64,000 nt of DNA from Atrina japonica (GCA_030159075.1 BROG01000250.1:558001-622000), one strand, 5' to 3'. Numbered from the stretch's first letter, positions 33,880 to 44,736 are shown. The notes: generated by a model not told the origin, from the letters alone. Program-made: numbers and translations.

Positions 33880-35620
33880 CCCATATCCTGTACAACACAA
33901 CATTTACATGTCCAATCCTTCCATATCCTATACAACATTTACATGTCTAGTGCTTCCATATCCTGTACAACATTTATGTGTCCAGTTCTTCCATAACCTG
34001 TACAACATTTACATGTCCAATACTTCCATATCCTGTACAACATTTACATGTCCAATACTTCCATATCCTGTACAACATTTGCATGTCCAATACTTCCATA
34101 TCCTGTACAACATTTACCTGTCCAATACTTCCATATCCTGTACAACATTTACATGTCCAGTGCTTCCATATCCTGTACAACATTTATATGTCCAGTGCTT
34201 CCATATCCTGTACAACATTTACATGTCCAGTTCTTCCATATCCTGTACAACATTCACATGTCCAGTGCTTTCATATCCTGTACAACATTTACATGTCCAA
34301 TCCTTCCATATCCTGTACAACATTTACATGTCCACTTCTTCCATATCCTTACAACATTTATGTGTCCAGTTCTTCCATATCCTGTACAACATTTACATGT
34401 CCAATCCTTCCATATCCTATACAACATTTACATGTCCAGTTCTTCCATATCCTGTACAACATTTACATGTCCAATACTTCCATATCCTGTACAACATTTA
34501 CATGTCCAATACTTCCATATCCTGTACAACATTTACATGTCCAATCTCCATGTTCCTGTAAAACATATCCCTGCTTCCATATCCTGTACAACATTTACAT
34601 ATCCAATCCTTCCATATCCTATACAACATGTACAAGTCCAGTTCTTCCATATCCTGTACAACATTTACATGTCCAATACTTCCATATCCTGTACAACATT
34701 TGCATGTCCAATCCTTCCATATCCTGTACAACATTTACATGTCCAGTACTTCCATGTCCTGTACAACATTTATGTGTCCAGTGCTTCCATATCCTGTACA
34801 ACATTTACATATCCAATCCTTCCATATCCTATACAACATGTACACAGTCCATATCCTATACAACATTTACATGTCTAGTGCTTCCATATCCTGTACAACA
34901 TTTATGTGTCCAGTTCTTCCATATCCTGTACAACATTTGCATGTCCAATACTTCCATATCCTGTACAACATTTACATGTCCAGTTCTTCCATATCCTGTA
35001 CAACATTTACATGTCCATACTTCCTATCCTGTATAATATTTTCTGTCCAATCCTTCCATACCCTGTACAACATTTATATGTCCAGTGCTTCCATGTCCTG
35101 TACAACATTTACATGTCCAGTGCTTCCATATCCTGTACAACATTTTCATGTTCAATCCTTCCATACCCTGTACAACATTTACATGTACAATCCTTCCATA
35201 TCCTATACAACATTTACATGTCTAGTGCTTCCATATCCTGTACAACATTTATGTGTCCAGTGCTTCCATATCCTGTACCAGTTGCATGTCCATATCCTGT
35301 ACAACATTTACATGTCCAGTTCTTCCATATCCTGTACAACATTTACATGTCCAGTTCTTCCATATCCTGTACAACATTTACATGTCCAGTTCTTCCATAT
35401 CCTGTACAACATTTATGTGTCCAGTTCTTCCATATCCTGTTCAACATTTACATGTCCAATACTTCCATATCCTGTACAACATTTACATGTCCAGTTCTTC
35501 CATAGCCTTACAACATTTATGTGTCCAGTTCATCCATATTGTACAACATTTACATTATCCAATCCTTCCACTAGTTAGACAACATTTACATGTTCAGTTT
35601 CTCCCATATCCTGAACAACA
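33880..35620. repeat. Large satellite, 35 bp unit, about 50 copies
   Basis: Unit CTTCCATATCCTGTACAACA + TTTACATGTCCAATA, with TTATGTGTCCAGTTC and TTGCATGTCC variants. Because 35 is not a multiple of 3, all three + frames are open for long distances (for example 33978-35036) and show rotating versions of the same peptide. This is a sign of satellite, not a gene. Confidence 0.97.
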
Positions 35621-36620
35621 TTTACAAAGTAACTGACATATCATATTGTACAACATTTGCATGTCCAATACTTCCATATTTTGTTTCATTATGATGTTTT
35701 CCATATCCTGTAAAAACATTTATGTGTCCAGTGCTTCCAAACCTGTACAATCAAATAAATATCAAATCCTTCCATATCCTATACAACATGTACAAGTCCA
35801 TTCCATAGTCCTGTACAACATTTACATGTCTTACTTTACATCCTCAGAATTTGCAAGCCAACCATATCCTATACAACATGTACAAGTCCAGTTCTTCCAT
35901 ATCCTGTACACAATTTACACAAAAGTTCCATAGCCTGTACAATATTTTATGTCCTTCCATGTCATGTTGAATGTCCAAATACATCACTATTCTGGAGACA
36001 ACGGGTACATGTCCAGAAAATAAATCCTGTACATTAAACTACACTACTGTTTTTCAGTATTACACAGAACTTAGTTGCATAAGTTTTAGCTCAATTCTAC
36101 CATGTCCTGTACAACATTTGTACATGTATCCAGTTTTCAAATTCTATAAAACATAAAATCTACATTTCTGTTCTGTTTGTAAAATCTGAAGTGACTGGTA
36201 ACATTTCATTAGTTTACATCTGTTCAGTTTCAACTGAACTAAATCACAAAGTAACTGACATATCTTTGGTATCATTGACAATCAATTTTTGTTTCTATGA
36301 GTTTTCCAGTAATGTTGTTTTCTGGTTCAAACCAATAGATCAAATAAAATCAAATATATTCACCTGATTGTCATTCCATAGTCCTCAGATTAAATTCTTG
36401 TTACATCCTCAGAATTTGCAAGCCAACCATAACCGAAGGCTGCATTAGTTCTAGAGCTATTGTGATCAAAAGTTGACAGCCCTGTCCACTGATCATCCAC
36501 CTACAGTTATTTCTGGAGAACGGGTAATGCTTGAGAAAATAAAGACTCACATTAAACTACACTACTGTTTTCCTTAACTACGAACTTAGTTGTTGAGTTT
36601 CAGCTCAGAATTGGCCCAGA
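35621..36620. other. Mosaic of satellite units and an interleaved copy of flanking unique sequence
   Basis: 35625-36100 repeats pieces of 36247-36620 in the same order, interleaved with 35 bp satellite units. Examples: CAAAGTAACTGACATATC at 35625 and 36247; CCTCAGAATTTGCAAGCCA inside 35837-35866 and 36402-36431 (30 identical bases in all); ATTAAACTACACTACTGTTT at 36032 and 36550; GAACTTAGTTG at about 36067 and 36585. Either a decayed local duplication invaded by satellite units, or an assembly/consensus artefact at the satellite edge. No exon was recognised here. Confidence 0.8.
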
Positions 36621-36795
36621 TGGATCTTATTGTATGGCCTAGGGTAAGAAGGGTAGAGAAAAGTGTACCTGCTTCAACTGTTCAATCTACCACATTTTAC
36701 CTAAAAAGTGTCCCTGTCCGTGTTAATGCTTCTCCCCCTATACTTCATATTTACTCACCCTTTTATATACATAATCAAAAATTTTGTTTAGCCTT

Positions 36796-36890
36796 TTTAA
36801 TTCACCTGAACCGAAGGCTCAAGTGAACTATTGTGATCAGTCCCTGTCCACTGTATCCACCTCAAGTTATTTTGATGTTTCACAGGAAAT
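36796..36890 (+). mobile_element. Fragment of the 'CACCTGAGCC(A/G)AAGGCT' dispersed repeat
   Basis: TTCACCTGAACCGAAGGCTC + AAGTGAACTATTGTGATCA resembles the left end of the 1.7 kb element at 45049. A second degraded piece (ACCATAACCGAAGGCTGCAT) is at 36425. Confidence 0.6.
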
Positions 36891-37439
36891 AAATCAAAAT
36901 CCTTAACTATGTTGATACAGCCAGATTGGTCTTTTGATTGATCTTTGTCATGTTTTCAAGTTTGTATTTTTGCAAATGATTTCTATTCAATTATTTGAGG
37001 TCTTTTAAGACTTTGTCATTTTCATTCATTTTTGCATGATTTCCTCAATTATCTCCCCTTGTATTCATTGTAATAAGGTGAAGAATTGTTCTTATGCAAG
37101 AATTTTGTTCAAATTTAAATTCTAGTTCTGATGAATCATCCATGGTAGATTAACGCCCCCACACCATTTTTTGATTTTGATTTTTTTTTTGTACTAAACA
37201 GGTCAGAATGTAAAAGTAATTTGTTTTAAGTATTAAAATCCCATTTAGTTAAACTATTTATCTATTTCATTCAATTAATAAATACCTTTTGACCCATTCT
37301 TTAATATTTTCACAATTAATATTTCAAATATTATTATGATTATTTTGGAAGATGAATGGTAATGCGATAATTTATATATATTCTTACAAAGTGTAGAAAC
37401 AGAGGATGATTAGTTTATGTAGATAATTTTTATTAATAG
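36891..37439. other. Intron stretch before exon w13, nothing recognised
   Basis: AT-rich. I searched here for the missing LNS2 N-terminal exon (about 117 bp, phase 0-0) and found no candidate. Confidence 0.5.
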
Positions 37440-37585
37440 GTGGATATTCATGTGATGGAGCAACCAACAGGAGAATGGAAATTTCTTGGAACAGCTTTGA
37501 CTGATAAACATGGCAAATTACAGTACACCATTCCAACAGAGAACAGTTTACCACAGGGAATGCATCCTGTCAAAATTGTTGTCAG
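37440..37585 (+). CDS. PITPNM: PITPNM exon w13: LNS2 domain, N-terminal beta-sandwich part
   Basis: Acceptor TATTAATAG|GTG, donor GTCAG|GTCAGA, 146 bp, phase 0 to 2. It encodes VDIHVMEQPTGEWKFLGTAL, TDKHGKLQYTIPTENSLPQG and MHPVKIVVR. This matches the VDxxxMxQPxxGxWxxxGTxxT...G.Y.VK.VVRGDH segment of the family. The start in phase 0 agrees with a preceding phase 0 exon. The donor GTCAGA is weaker than average, but the frame continues perfectly into the exon at 38102. Confidence 0.96.
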
Positions 37586-37865
37586 GTCAGAACATTTTAT
37601 ACAGAGTTACTTCCCCTTGTAAATTGTTCTGGATGTGATAATCACAAATTGAGATAATATCTTGTTGTAACTAAGACTAACTTGATAGTCATAATTATTT
37701 AAAATATTTTTGTAATATATACTTATCAATTTTGAAATAGTAGAGAAATATTTTTTCACAAAATTTCAATTTCACTCAAAATTGATTTGAATTTATATGA
37801 ATAGACTCCTGTAATTGTTTGAGAGCTAAATGATATAAAATCCCAGTTAGATATAGATGTTGTCA

Positions 37866-37960
37866 AAGTAACTGATTGTTTCCTGGTGTCATTTTGTGGG
37901 AATCAAATCATTTTGCTGTCCAATGTTACTGGACCGCAGGTATCATGAAAAGTTCTGTAA
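37866..37960. mobile_element. Decayed relative of the 4824-4990 MITE
   Basis: ACTGATTGTTTCCTGGTGTC and CAATGTTACTGGACCGCAGG with ATCATGAAAAG parallel the right half of the 167 bp MITE (AACTGATTGTTTCTTAATGT; AAAGTTACAGGACCACAGCT). Confidence 0.6.
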
Positions 37961-38101
37961 ATAAGCCATTGTGTATGATTAAGATACTGTAACACTGTTG
38001 TTATTGAAGTAACATACCTAGATAAACAGTGATAGCACATATCAGAAGATGTATGAATATTCTTAATAAATATGTGACCTTTGAACTCTTGACCTTTGTA
38101 G

Positions 38102-38251
38102 AGGTGATCATAGTACAGCAGATTTCTTCTTGACTGTTTTGCCTCCAAAGACAGAGACTGTTGTCTTTAGTATAGACGGATCATTTACTGCAAGCATGTC
38201 TATTTCCGGGAAAGATCCGAAAGTCCGAGCAGGTGCAGTAGATGTGGTCAG
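38102..38251 (+). CDS. PITPNM: PITPNM exon w14: LNS2 domain core (FSIDGS motif)
   Basis: Acceptor CCTTTGTAG|A, donor GTCAG|GTAAGT, 150 bp, phase 2-2. It encodes GDHSTADFFLTVLPPKTETV, VFSIDGSFTASMSISGKD and PKVRAGAVDVVR. The FSIDGS motif aligns with the DxDGT motif of lipins, but the first Asp is Ser. As in other Nir proteins, LNS2 here should therefore bind phosphatidic acid rather than hydrolyse it (family knowledge). The KDPKVRAGAVDVVRHWQ box is diagnostic. Confidence 0.98.
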
Positions 38252-38473
38252 GTAAGTTTGCACCTGTGTTCCTAAAAATATCATTGAATTGTTTAAAGTA
38301 AAATTTATTTATTTCATAACTAACACGTTTTCACAACTTACGTTAATGTCTCTTGTTGGCACTGATACTGGGGGTCCTTACTGTGAAACCAGAGTATCAT
38401 AGAAACAACCCATGTGTCAAGTTAAATCATATAGGTCTATCACCATAAATTGGCACATGTTTACAAACACAAT

Positions 38474-38757
38474 GGAGCTGGCCTGGCTCAGTCGGTAGCG
38501 TGCTTGACTCTGGATCGTGAGGTCGTGAGTTCAAGTCCCACCGGCGACAGGTTGGTTTCCTGTCTTTTGGATGAGACAGTAAAAACTGGAGGTCCCATGT
38601 CACAGTAGGTGTCGGCACGTTAAAGAACCCTCACTGCTCAATGGCCATAAGTGCCGAGCATAGGCCAAAATTTGAAGCCCTTCACCGGCATTTGGTGACG
38701 TCTCCATATGAGTGAAATATTCTTGAGTGGGCATTAAACAAGAATGCAACAACAAAT
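38474..38757 (+). mobile_element. tRNA-derived SINE, family 1
   Basis: A box TGGCTCAGTCGGTAGCG, B box GAGTTCAAGTCCC, body GTTAAAGAACCCTCACTGCT and CATTTGGTGACGTCTCCAT, end TGAGTGGGCATTAAAC plus a CAACAAC tail. ACAATG flanks both ends as a possible short target-site duplication. Orientation + (same as the gene). Confidence 0.88.
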
Positions 38758-38980
38758 ACAATGAGTTTAAATCAGATTGTATCAGGATGACACGCTAGAC
38801 TTAGCCACAAAGGTATGAGCTACATTAATGCATGGAAACAGAGCAAGGCAAAATGTTTTACCTGTAGTTGCCTTTTTTTAAAAAATACAGACTATTGTTT
38901 TGGCTTCGAAAGAACCTGGGTGTCCCATTTTATCTTGGTAGATCTATATATATATCTATCAATGTACAATAATTTTGCAG

Positions 38981-39164
38981 ACATTGGCAGGATCAAGGCT
39001 ATCTAATTTTATATGTAACTGCACGACCGGACATGCAACACAGAAAAGTGGTGTCCTGGCTAGCCATGCACAACTTTCCACATGGTATGGTGGCATTTAT
39101 GGATGGATTGTCTAAGGAACCATTAAAACAGAAAAGAAATTACTTGAAGAGTTTGAAAACAGAG
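38981..39164 (+). CDS. PITPNM: PITPNM exon w15: LNS2 domain core
   Basis: Acceptor AATTTTGCAG|A, donor ACAGAG|GTACAC, 184 bp, phase 2 to 0. It encodes HWQDQGYLILYVTARPDMQH, RKVVSWLAMHNFPHGMVAFM and DGLSKEPLKQKRNYLKSLKT-E. The YVTARPDMQ and WLxxHNFPHGxxxFxDGL boxes are hallmark LNS2 motifs. Confidence 0.98.
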
Positions 39165-39238
39165 GTACACAAAATTTTTATCAGTAAATAATATCTAATT
39201 TAAACATTGACATAATTTAATGTTTAAATTCTATAAAG

Positions 39239-39820
39239 TTAAAGTCACATTCCGAGGACATTATTGTAATTTTTGACATTTTCATTAGAAAACCACTCCT
39301 AACTGACGAAAATGAAAAAAATTTCAAGAAATTTCATGAATTAATGGAGTTATTAAGGGGATTCTGTAGGAATTCTTAAATTTACCCTGGTGAACGAATG
39401 ACATAAACCGTGTGCTCAATTCACCATGAGAGTACTGTTCCGGAACAGTCTCAGAACATGTTACAATCAAATGTACCAGGGCAGGAAGTAGTTATTTCAA
39501 AGATGTTGATAAAATTTACATAATTCACCTAAGTTTATGGCTAAATTACATGCCCAGGAGAGTGTTCCAGAGCATTTAATTGGTGTTTTACTTGTCTGAA
39601 TTGTCTTGGACAGTGAAATGATCACACTCAATAGAGTGTCACCACATGACTGGCAACACCTTACCGTTTATAAATAGATCAATGTGTTAGGTGTTTTCCA
39701 CAATTGATTAACTAACTAGTTGGAATAGGACTTTGAAAATACGATGAAAATACGACGAAAGTTCATATGAAATACAGAAAAGTTAATTTATGATCATTAC
39801 TCCCCGGAATTCTGCTTTAA
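39239..39820. mobile_element. Foldback element, 582 bp, TTAA ends
   Basis: Left end TTAAAGTCACATTCCGAGGA. Right end TCCCCGGAATTCTGCTTTAA, the inverted complement with few mismatches. TTAA at both borders suggests a piggyBac-type target site. The sequence differs from the GGGGCATTAGCTGTG family. No transposase frame. Confidence 0.78.
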
Positions 39821-40084
39821 TAGTAAGCACAATGAGCTCTTAGGACTAAACATCATCAAATACATTTTGACTTAGTAATGCATGGCACCAGCGTAGTAAC
39901 ATTAGTGGACTTTTAGCAGCAAGAAAATTCTTATTCAGATAACCACCACGTCTACCTAGCTTAAGTGGTTGGCAATAAGAGTTTAGTTTAGATAGGCTAC
40001 ATCTAAATTTAAGACCATTCATTTCACTAAAATCTATTGGCACTTTTTCTTAAGACTCCTGTGGTATAGACCCGCAATAATTGG

Positions 40085-40232
40085 TCAAAGCAGATTTGAG
40101 CCCTGCTGGAACCTAGGCTGAATTTTATGAGAAAGTTTGCCAGTTTACCTGTGGAAGGCCGGTGGTCTCTTCCTGTGTACATTATGTTAACATAAAAATT
40201 GTTGAGTGTGGCATAAAACACATTCAGAAATA
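40085..40232 (+). mobile_element. SINE family 2 fragment
   Basis: GATTTGAGCCCTGCTGGAAC + CTAGGCTGA, GAGAAAGTTTGCCAGTTTAC, GGCCGGTGGTCTCTTCC and AAAAATTGTTGAGTGTGGCA. The tRNA-like head is missing. Confidence 0.72.
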
Positions 40233-40636
40233 TAGAAAATTCAATCACAAGAACCGCCAGATAAATATTTTTGTTTCCATAATTATTTGATGTCATAATT
40301 AAACTGGCATCATTTTGATGGAAAGGTGTCGATGTTGGCTGTGTACATTTATTCCCTTTCAAGGAATTGCCTTAGTTCATATCAATTTTGTTTTAAAGTA
40401 TAATATTAATAGCTTCATTGTTATGAAGAAAGTTAAAAATTTCATTGTTTAAAGTTACAAAGTTAATCACATTGTTTGAGTTTTACAAAGTTAATGTTTT
40501 CATTGTTGAATTTTTTGTTTGAATTAAATTCTCAAAAGTTGAGGGTAGCAATATTTCTAGAATGCAAATGACTTCATCATTTACATCATAAAAAAAAGAT
40601 ACTTCACATATTACAGAATCTTATTTCATTTTACAG

Positions 40637-40765
40637 GCAGACATCTTGTTCAAGGCAGGATATGGATCCAGTAAGGATATATATGTATACAAGGAGCTGG
40701 GACTAACTCCTGAACAGATATTTATCGTGGGAAAGACCGCCAAAAAACTCATGTCTCAAGCCCAG
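40637..40765 (+). CDS. PITPNM: PITPNM exon w16: LNS2 domain, C-terminal part
   Basis: Acceptor ATTTTACAG|GCA, donor GCCCAG|GTACCC, 129 bp, phase 0-0. It encodes ADILFKAGYGSSKDIYVYKE, LGLTPEQIFIVGKTAKKLMS and QAQ. AGYGSxKDxxVYxxLGLxxxQIxIVG is a diagnostic LNS2 motif. Confidence 0.98.
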
Positions 40766-40959
40766 GTACCCAGAAATTTTCGCTCCCAATTTACTTTTGC
40801 ATTTTTCGCCCTTGAATGACAGGGTAAATTTATATAAACTTTACTGCTATATAATTGAAGCAAAGACAAACAGGTCATCCAAGGGACTATAGTGATTTAG
40901 GACATATTTCAGATGGAGTGACTGTGTTTTATGTCATAATAGGCGAAAATAACCAGTGG

Positions 40960-41060
40960 CCAAAATTCCCAGGTATACAGTATGTCTATCAGAATGTCCA
41001 CGTTTATAGAGTTCCCAGGTATACAGTATGTCTATCAGAATGTCCACGTTTATAGAGTTC
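40960..41060. repeat. Tandem duplication, 51 bp, 2 copies
   Basis: TTCCCAGGTATACAGTATGT + CTATCAGAATGTCCACGTTT + ATAGAG occurs twice in tandem with near identity. Confidence 0.9.
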
Positions 41061-41464
41061 CCATCTTGAAAGCATAGAAGTGTCAAAATAATTTTCATAC
41101 AAGATGGAAGTGTTGACAATGACAAATTAGATCTGTACACAGTAGAAAAACATGGAAGAAAACAAAAAGTGACGTTAGAACAATGACCTCAGTGTACTGA
41201 GACATTTAGCTAGGTCTAATAAGGTGCATTGGTTTAATGTTGATCTGAAAGAACCGGTGCTCTTTTTATATGGTACATATGCATGGGCCTTGGTGGAAGA
41301 TTTGAATGTAGTCAATGTTACGGACAGAGGACTATATAATGACTGTTGTTATTCTGAAAGTGCACTTTCTGAAAGAATAATACAGAGAACAAACATATAT
41401 AATGTCATTTACAGTCGGTATAACATAATTTAAAGATTTTGCCACAGACAGTGAAAATTCAGAT

Positions 41465-41630
41465 CAAACTTGACAATACAATGCCACAAACATGACAATA
41501 TAATGTCAAACATGACATTATGATGTCACAAACATGTCATTACAATGTCAAAAACATGATAATGCAATCACAAACATGGCATGTAAATGTCACAAACATG
41601 ACATTAAACTGTCACAAACATGTCCCAACA
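41465..41630. repeat. Short degenerate tandem repeat, about 19 bp unit
   Basis: Repeats of AATGTCACAAACATGACATT with variation. Intronic. Confidence 0.75.
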
Positions 41631-41897
41631 AAAATGTTGTCAGTAGTTTGTATTCAAATAATGTGTTTTAAATGGGTTTGATAAATGGTACCATAATTAC
41701 GTGTTATAAAATTCAAATAAACTTTATCACACCTATCACCTGCCTATTGCAACATCGATCTCTATTTTTAGCCACAGGCAATAGGGAACTTCGAGTTGGC
41801 CTGGATTACTGTTATAATCCTGCTTTTATTATTGCCAGTTGTGTGATTCTAGAAAAAAGTGTTCCTCAATGTTATTTCTGGTTTCAATAATATATAT

Positions 41898-41990
41898 ATG
41901 TAGCCCCCATAGCACAATTGGTAAAAGCGTCATGCAAGTGTTTGGAAGGTCCTGGGTTCAATTACCGGTCTGTCCACACATTTTACTCTG
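41898..41990 (+). mobile_element. tRNA-like SINE head remnant
   Basis: A-box-like TAGCACAATTGGTAAAAGCG and B box CCTGGGTTCAATTACC are spaced as in a tRNA gene, but the ends do not pair as an acceptor stem. Probably the head of a tRNA-derived SINE, not a functional tRNA. Confidence 0.4.
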
Positions 41991-42381
41991 CCTGATACAT
42001 TTCATTAATTTGGTGTTCAACTAAATAACCCACTGTGGTATGTTTAAGAGTCTCTTGGGTTTCATTATACAAAATAAATTTAATGCGCTAAAAAGTAAAA
42101 ATATTTCCATTTGCTTTAAATATGTTGCAAAGGTAAATATGAAAACTGGAAGAACATATGAGGAACAAAATTGAGAAGGCATGAATAAATGCAGGATCAT
42201 AACGGTAAACCGGGTTAACTTGAAAGTTCCCAATTGATGTTTCATTTGGGATGAGTTTCTTTAATACTACGATGAAATCTCCAAGGAACAAACATGGCCA
42301 TTTTAAGGAGAGTTCACTGTATCTTGTTGAAAATCACATGGGTTCTGAGCACATTTATATTTCAAATATCACTATTTTCAG

Positions 42382-42699
42382 GTGCTTTCCGGTGGTTATG
42401 CTGATCATTTGTGTGACCTTTTGACCCCAGGTACCAGTAGACCAGCTACAGGAAATGCTAGACATTTTATACAAAAGGGATGTTTTAGTAAACCTTCCCA
42501 ATCAGATCACAGTAAGAAGGCTGTTAAACGGTTATCGTCCAATCATGGTGCTGCAGGCGAGTTTCTTAAACAATCTGATGGACCATTGCAGACGACAATA
42601 ACTGTTGGACAAGATGGGAATACTGTTGTACAAATAGCACATAGGGGAGCTTCACAGACAACAGCCAGACCAAAAACTCTGAAAGATGTTCCAAGATGA
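42382..42699 (+). CDS. PITPNM: PITPNM exon w17: C-terminus and stop codon
   Basis: Acceptor CTATTTTCAG|GTG, stop TGA at 42697-42699, starting in phase 0. It opens VLSGGYADHLCDLL, matching the end of LNS2 (F.S.GY..HL), then a 90-residue Ser/Thr/Gln-rich tail ending GASQTTARPKTLKDVPR. The tail is not conserved. In-frame continuity from 40765 makes the C-terminus secure. Confidence 0.96.
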   Translation: MLSGGYADHLCDLLTPGTSRPATGNARHFIQKGCFSKPSQSDHSKKAVKRLSSNHGAAGEFLKQSDGPLQTTITVGQDGNTVVQIAHRGASQTTARPKTLKDVPR

Positions 42700-43948
42700 A
42701 ACATTTTGTTGACATGGAGATTTTTCCAGTGCAGAAAAATACTTGTTAAAGGATGCAGTAAAAAAGACATTGAAGTGATGACATTTAGTATCCAGTTGTA
42801 GAGTTGTAGGTTAGATACATTGTTAGTTTTGAAAAATAGGGTTTCACTGTATTGTATTGGATGAAGCTTACATTTTGTGTGTTAAACTCAGGAAAGGTTG
42901 GTCATGTTACTACATGTACATGGTACTTACCCATGTCATGTCTTGTATGACAGGTTGTCTTTTGAATCCCTCATTTTACAAGTGACAGGTTGCCATCAGA
43001 ATCACTCATGTTATAGTTGTACATGTAGGCTGCCATAGTGATAGGTTGCTACCAAAAGTTGCTAGCAGAATCACTTGTTTTGTAGGTGACAGATTGGCAT
43101 GGTGACAGGTTGTCACCAGAATCACTCATGTTTTGAGTTATTAGGTTACCATTAGAATGAGTCATGTTGTTGAAAGTGACAGGTTGCCATTAAAATCATT
43201 CATGCCTTAAGTTACTTGTTGTCATAGTGATATATTTCTATCAAAATCACTCATATTGTAAGTGGTAACTTGTCATGGTGACAGCTTGCCACCAGAATCA
43301 GTCATGTTTTTTTAAGTGATAGATTGGCATTAGAATCACACATGATATAATTGATAAGTTGCCATGGTGACAGATTACCTATACCTTGTACAATGTGATA
43401 CTTTGCCAGTTTAGAATTATTTCAGTTAATGGTGTATTTCCTTTCTTAATGCATACTCTATCTTGTTTGTCACAATTTATGCATCCAATATTGACATCCA
43501 TGTTTTGTTAATCTTGCTTTTTCTTATTGGTAAATTTGTATTTTAAAATACATGGATGCAACTTAAATAGTTTGACACACACTTATTCAGATATGTATAC
43601 ATTTACAGAAAGCACTTTTTCTCCTCATCATTTCGCTGTTGATACTCATTTTGAAAAAAAATCTTTTCTCAAATCTATCTTTTTTTTCTGAACTATTTGC
43701 ATTTAACATTATGATAAAAAACAAACATTAATTGCTTCACAAGTACTTTTCTATACATTTTATACTGTTAAGATATATCAAATGAATTTGACATCATTAA
43801 GAGCTTTTTCTTCAAATGATTCAAGTTCCACAAAATATATATATTATATAATTGTTTTTATTACTTTGTATATTAAGTCTATGTGACAAATGTTATGTAT
43901 ATACTGGTCAATATTATTTTTATTGCCTTCAAGGTTTTAATACAGAAG

Positions 43949-44005
<57 letters not shown>
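42700..44005 (+). other. PITPNM: Probable 3' UTR with degenerate tandem repeat (42940-43400)
   Basis: After the stop there is no AATAAA before the (AT)n tract. 42940-43400 holds about ten diverged copies of GTGACAGGTTGCCAT and AGAATCACTCATGTT. If the 3' UTR extends this far, these repeats would be transcribed in the sense direction. Confidence 0.5.

Positions 44006-44006
<1 letters not shown>
43945..44006. repeat. (AT)n microsatellite
   Basis: An uninterrupted AT run of about 60 bp, directly adjoining the foldback element that follows. Confidence 0.97.
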
Positions 44007-44010
<4 letters not shown>

Positions 44011-44736
44011 TCAGACCTTGTTATGTCTCGATTTACCATGTTATCTCGATATCAAATGCCTTCCTTCTAAATCTAAACTATAAAAAGACCTGATAATTGA
44101 GATCGGAAGAGTTGAAAAACATCTAATGTCAATGTTAAAACATGGTCCCGATGTTTAGTTTCAATATGAAATTGACCAGTTATCTCATTAATTTTTTGTA
44201 CATTGTCATTTAATCATTGTGACTAAATGACTAGTGCTGAACAAATATGTTCCATGTATCTGTTTTTAGTACATACAAGAAATAAAAATCTTCAATTTAC
44301 ATGATTACTGTTACTTTCTTTAATTCAATTTTAGACTTTTCTTTCTTAAATGTGTAATGATAGTGTGATCTAGAAAGCAGCATGGGATGTTCCTATTAAA
44401 ATGTGAGTGATGTTTATTTGCCAATACATTTGCGAATTGCAAAATAAATACTCAAATATAATTAATTCAGTTTTATTTACTTTGCTTTTGCATTTTTATT
44501 TTGAGTTATTGTTTGATAAAACACACGGTTTGTGCGGCTGTCATTTTGCACATATACTGACAATAAGATAAGAGACAAATGATATACATATAGGCCTACA
44601 AGTATTCTGGCAATTACTGAAATGTTCACGAGAGGAATCAGGGTTGTATATAGTGACAGACCTTTTAACTTGAGGATCCGCTTATCTCGAACTTTGTGCT
44701 TGGTCCCAACGACTTTGAGATAACAAGGTTTGACTA
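44006..44736. mobile_element. Foldback element, 730 bp, inserted in a TA repeat
   Basis: Left end TACAGTCAGACCTTGTTATG + TCTCGA. Right end TTTGAGATAACAAGGTTTGA + CTA. These are inverted complements, and both sides are flanked by TA dinucleotide runs (43945-44006; 44736-44753). No transposase frame. Confidence 0.82.
44281..44286 (+). terminator. PITPNM: Candidate polyadenylation signal AATAAA
   Basis: First AATAAA downstream of the stop codon; a second is at 44443-44448. Both lie inside the foldback element, so the gene may use a transposon-supplied signal, or a non-canonical signal upstream. Sequence alone cannot decide. Confidence 0.25.

Larger units (their letters stand above)
1..42699 (+). 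other. PITPNM: Gene span: PITPNM/Nir/rdgB-family gene, 5' truncated by the window
   Basis: Seventeen + strand exons read as one protein of 1005 visible codons when joined at GT-AG sites with consistent phases. The order is Ser-rich linker, acidic FFAT-like motif, lipase-like/DDHD region and LNS2 domain, which is the PITPNM (Nir2/Nir3, rdgB) architecture. Family knowledge: these proteins exchange phosphatidylinositol for phosphatidic acid at ER-plasma membrane contact sites, dock to ER VAP proteins through FFAT, and sense phosphatidic acid/diacylglycerol through DDHD and LNS2; rdgB loss causes retinal degeneration in flies. The PITP domain must lie upstream of base 1. One phase 0-0 exon is missing between 32235 and 37440. 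Invertebrates commonly carry a single rdgB-like gene, so I do not assign a vertebrate paralogue number. Confidence 0.93.

Noticed and set aside
33809..35636. Overlapping long open frames in all three + frames encoding CTTFTCPILPYPVQHLHV-like peptides
   Set aside because: A 35 bp satellite rotates through the three frames. The same peptide series appears in each frame, which is not expected of a gene.
36585..36650. Missing LNS2 exon candidate (TTTCAG|CTCAGAATTGG...)
   Set aside because: It does not encode the conserved N-terminal LNS2 residues in any frame, and part of it is duplicated in the mosaic at 36067.
38490..38560. tRNA gene candidate in GCTCAGTCGGTAGCG ... TTCAAGTCCC
   Set aside because: It is the head of a SINE with the same body as three other copies, and no tRNA 3' end follows.
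41898..41990. tRNA gene candidate
   Set aside because: A and B box-like motifs are present, but the 5' and 3' ends do not form an acceptor stem, so I list it only as a SINE-head remnant.
42543..42770. Minus-strand 75-codon frame opposite the last exon
   Set aside because: Antisense shadow of the PITPNM C-terminal coding exon.
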